From Allobosea sp. Root381 (GTDB lineage: Bacteria; Pseudomonadota; Alphaproteobacteria; Rhizobiales; Beijerinckiaceae): a stretch of 64,000 nucleotides of DNA. The position numbers and the translations under genes were made by a program. The stretch is taken from contig NZ_LMJT01000009.1 in NCBI RefSeq assembly GCF_001429395.1, positions 63,340 to 127,339 of the forward strand, written 5' to 3'. Shown here in pieces: positions 62,315 through 64,000 of this stretch (position 1 is its first letter; the number at the start of each line of letters is the position of its first letter). The notes beneath the pieces were generated by a model. That model was not told the DNA's origin. It saw only the letters and a list, made by a program, of their open reading frames with translations, and searched no databases.

Positions 62315-63511
62315 ATGTTCCTGCTCAATTCGCTCGCTGCCTATCGGCAACCGCTTCATCCGGTCGATGCGGAGATGTTGGGTACCGCTGGCGCCGACGC
62401 GATCGAGCGGCATCTCGCGCAGCGTCCCGAGCATCGACCGACGCCGCTCGTCGCCTTGCCCGGCCTCGCCGCCGAGCTCGGTATCGGCGCGCTCCACGCC
62501 AAGGACGAGGGGCACAGGCTCGGCCTCGGCAGCTTCAAGGCGCTCGGCGGCGCCTATGCCGTCGCCCGGCTGGTGCTCGAGGCGGCCGGCGAGACGCTCG
62601 GGCGCGCGCTCGACGAGGCCGATCTGACCTCGCCCGCCGTCCGGACCGTCGCAGCTGGAATGACCTTCGCATGCGCCACCGATGGCAATCACGGCCGCTC
62701 GGTCGCGCAGGGCGCCGCGCTGGTCGGGGCGCGTTCAGTGATCTTCGTGCATGGCGGGGTTAGCCCGGCACGGGCCGAGGCGATCGCGCGCTTCGGCGCC
62801 GAGATCGTTCGGGTCGAGGGCACCTATGACGATTCCGTCGTCGAGGCGGCGCGCGTCGCGGCCGAGCGCGGCTGGATCGTCGTCTCCGACACCGCCTGGG
62901 AAGGCTATGAGCGCATTCCGGGGCTGGTCATGCAGGGCTACACGGCGATCATGCGCGAGGCGCTCGCAGAATTGCCCGCTCCGCCGACCCATGTCTTCGT
63001 CCAGGCCGGTGTCGGCGGCATCGCCGCGGCGATCGCGGCGCATCTCTCGCTGGTATTGGGCGAGAGGCGGCCGATCTTCACCGTGGTCGATCCGGCGCGC
63101 GCGGCCTGCGTTTTCGAGAGCGCCCGCGCTGGAGAGCCGACCAAGATCGGCCATGGCGAGCCGACCGTGATGGCGATGCTTGAATGCTACGATCCGTCGC
63201 CTCTGGCCTGGCGCGTGCTGGCGCGCGCCGCCGATGCTTTCATGACCGTCGAGGACGAAGTCGCTGTCGAGACCATGAACCGGCTGGCCCGGCCTGTGGT
63301 CGGCGATCCGGCGGTCGTCGCAGGGGAAAGCGGCGCGGCAGGGCTCGCCGGGCTGGTCGCGGCCCTGCGCGACCCGCAGGCGCGGGCCGCATTGAAGCTC
63401 GACGGAACCTCGCGCATCTTCGTGGTCGTTACCGAAGGCGCGACCGATCCCGGCCGCTACGCCGAGCTCGTCGGGCTGACGCCGGCCGAGGTCGCCGGCC
63501 CGGTGGCGTGA
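62315..63511 (+). CDS. dpaL: Diaminopropionate ammonia-lyase
   Basis: PLP enzyme (fold type II) that cleaves 2,3-diaminopropionate to pyruvate and two ammonia, 398 residues. The PLP Lys75 is in GLGSFKALGGAYA, cofactor-binding residues in ATDGNHGRSVAQGA, and VFVQAGVGGIAAA holds the phosphate loop. The length matches E. coli YgeX. Its stop overlaps the next start (TGATG), so the glutathione S-transferase gene is co-translated. Confidence 0.93.
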   Translation: MFLLNSLAAYRQPLHPVDAEMLGTAGADAIERHLAQRPEHRPTPLVALPGLAAELGIGALHAKDEGHRLGLGSFKALGGAYAVARLVLEAAGETLGRALDEADLTSPAVRTVAAGMTFACATDGNHGRSVAQGAALVGARSVIFVHGGVSPARAEAIARFGAEIVRVEGTYDDSVVEAARVAAERGWIVVSDTAWEGYERIPGLVMQGYTAIMREALAELPAPPTHVFVQAGVGGIAAAIAAHLSLVLGERRPIFTVVDPARAACVFESARAGEPTKIGHGEPTVMAMLECYDPSPLAWRVLARAADAFMTVEDEVAVETMNRLARPVVGDPAVVAGESGAAGLAGLVAALRDPQARAALKLDGTSRIFVVVTEGATDPGRYAELVGLTPAEVAGPVA

Positions 63512-64000
63512 TGCCCGGCCGGTTGACGCTGCTCTACCAGAGCCATTCGCCCTACGCCCGGAAGGTACTGGTCTGCGCCCATGAGCTCGGCCTCGCTGAG
63601 CGCCTCGACGTCGTTCACCACGAGACCAGCCCGACCAACCGCAACGATGCCGTCTTCGCGGCCAATCCGCTCGGGAAGGTGCCGGTTCTGCTGACGTCCG
63701 ATGCCGGCGCGCTCTTCGATTCCACCGTGATCTGCGATTACCTCGACCGGCTCGGCGGCGCCGGCTCGCTGGTCCCTCGCGACGGGCCCGCCCGCTACGA
63801 GGCCTTGCGCCTGCAGGCGCTGGCCCAGGGGCTGTGCGATGCCGGCATCGCGCTGCGCTGGGAGACGGTGCGGCGGCCGGAAGCCCAGCGCTATCCGCCG
63901 CTGGCCCAGGGGCAGGCGGCGAAGCTGCTCGAAGCCTATGACCATCTGGAGGGGCAGGCGCAGTTCGCCGGCCAAGTCGCCGCCGGCCAAGTCACCAATG
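63511..64000 (+). CDS. Glutathione S-transferase family protein, partial
   Basis: Begins MPGRLTLLYQSHSPYARKVL, a thioredoxin-fold N-terminal domain with the SPYARKV motif, then NPLGKVPVLL and FDSTVICDYLD, the glutathione-binding signature. At least 163 residues are present and the helical C-terminal domain continues beyond the window edge. Translationally coupled to dpaL; a functional link is not obvious. Confidence 0.9.
   Translation, partial: MPGRLTLLYQSHSPYARKVLVCAHELGLAERLDVVHHETSPTNRNDAVFAANPLGKVPVLLTSDAGALFDSTVICDYLDRLGGAGSLVPRDGPARYEALRLQALAQGLCDAGIALRWETVRRPEAQRYPPLAQGQAAKLLEAYDHLEGQAQFAGQVAAGQVTN

Overview
The window is high-GC DNA from an alphaproteobacterium. Gene order (hisF-hisE-coaA), a Caulobacter-type cpa/tad pilus locus, several Tat-exported binding proteins and compound palindromic intergenic repeats point to Hyphomicrobiales. 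A Bosea-like genome is my best guess from gene content alone, with no database comparison. I see no rRNA, tRNA or CRISPR array.

Layout. 1-3.8 kb: housekeeping genes (YqaA-type membrane protein, coaA, hisE, hisF, an L,D-transpeptidase). 3.8-6.7 kb: sugar genes (aldose epimerase-like, dgoK, ribokinase-like). 6.7-18.1 kb: Flp/Tad pilus locus. Two TadE-like minor pilins and a CpaC-N-like protein lie on the minus strand; flp, cpaA, cpaB-F, tadB and tadC lie on the plus strand. No tadD follows tadC; a broken tyrosine recombinase does. 18.7-21.4 kb: a secreted beta-trefoil lectin overlapping a secreted protein of unknown family, then an AraC regulator. 21.8-29.8 kb: four genes in one direction forming two consecutive decarboxylase-plus-antiporter modules (large Orn/Lys/Arg-type decarboxylase, AAE antiporter, aspartate 4-decarboxylase, second AAE antiporter).

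30-41.3 kb: accessory metabolism. This includes an LLM flavin oxidoreductase, a YcaC-like hydrolase divergent from a LysR gene, a FAH-family hydrolase joined to an SsuABC/TauABC-like transporter with a divergent GntR regulator, and a Tat-exported metallo-beta-lactamase-fold protein divergent from another LysR gene. 41.5-47.7 kb: a tripartite tricarboxylate transporter (tctA, tctB, tctC), a second TctC-like binding protein, a LysR regulator and kdgD, probably for hexarate-type sugar acids. 47.9-56.5 kb: a carbohydrate ABC system with two permeases and two paralogous Tat-exported binding proteins but no local ATPase, plus an enolase-superfamily enzyme, a GntR regulator, an SDR and two conserved proteins of unknown function. 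56.5-57.2 kb: an L,D-transpeptidase-like lipoprotein with altered motif residues. 57.3-61.3 kb: an arsenic operon (arsR, arsC, acr3, a second arsR, a flavoprotein with a cysteine-pair tail, and the remains of an MFS transporter). 61.4-64 kb: a small orphan gene, an Lrp regulator divergent from diaminopropionate ammonia-lyase, and a glutathione S-transferase cut by the window edge.

Most genes are ordinary members of known families. The parts most worth a second look are the paired decarboxylase/antiporter modules, the lectin plus partner operon, the cysteine-tailed ars flavoprotein with its eroded MFS neighbour, the ATPase-less ABC locus with its two unknown proteins, and several long perfect or near-perfect dyads between genes.
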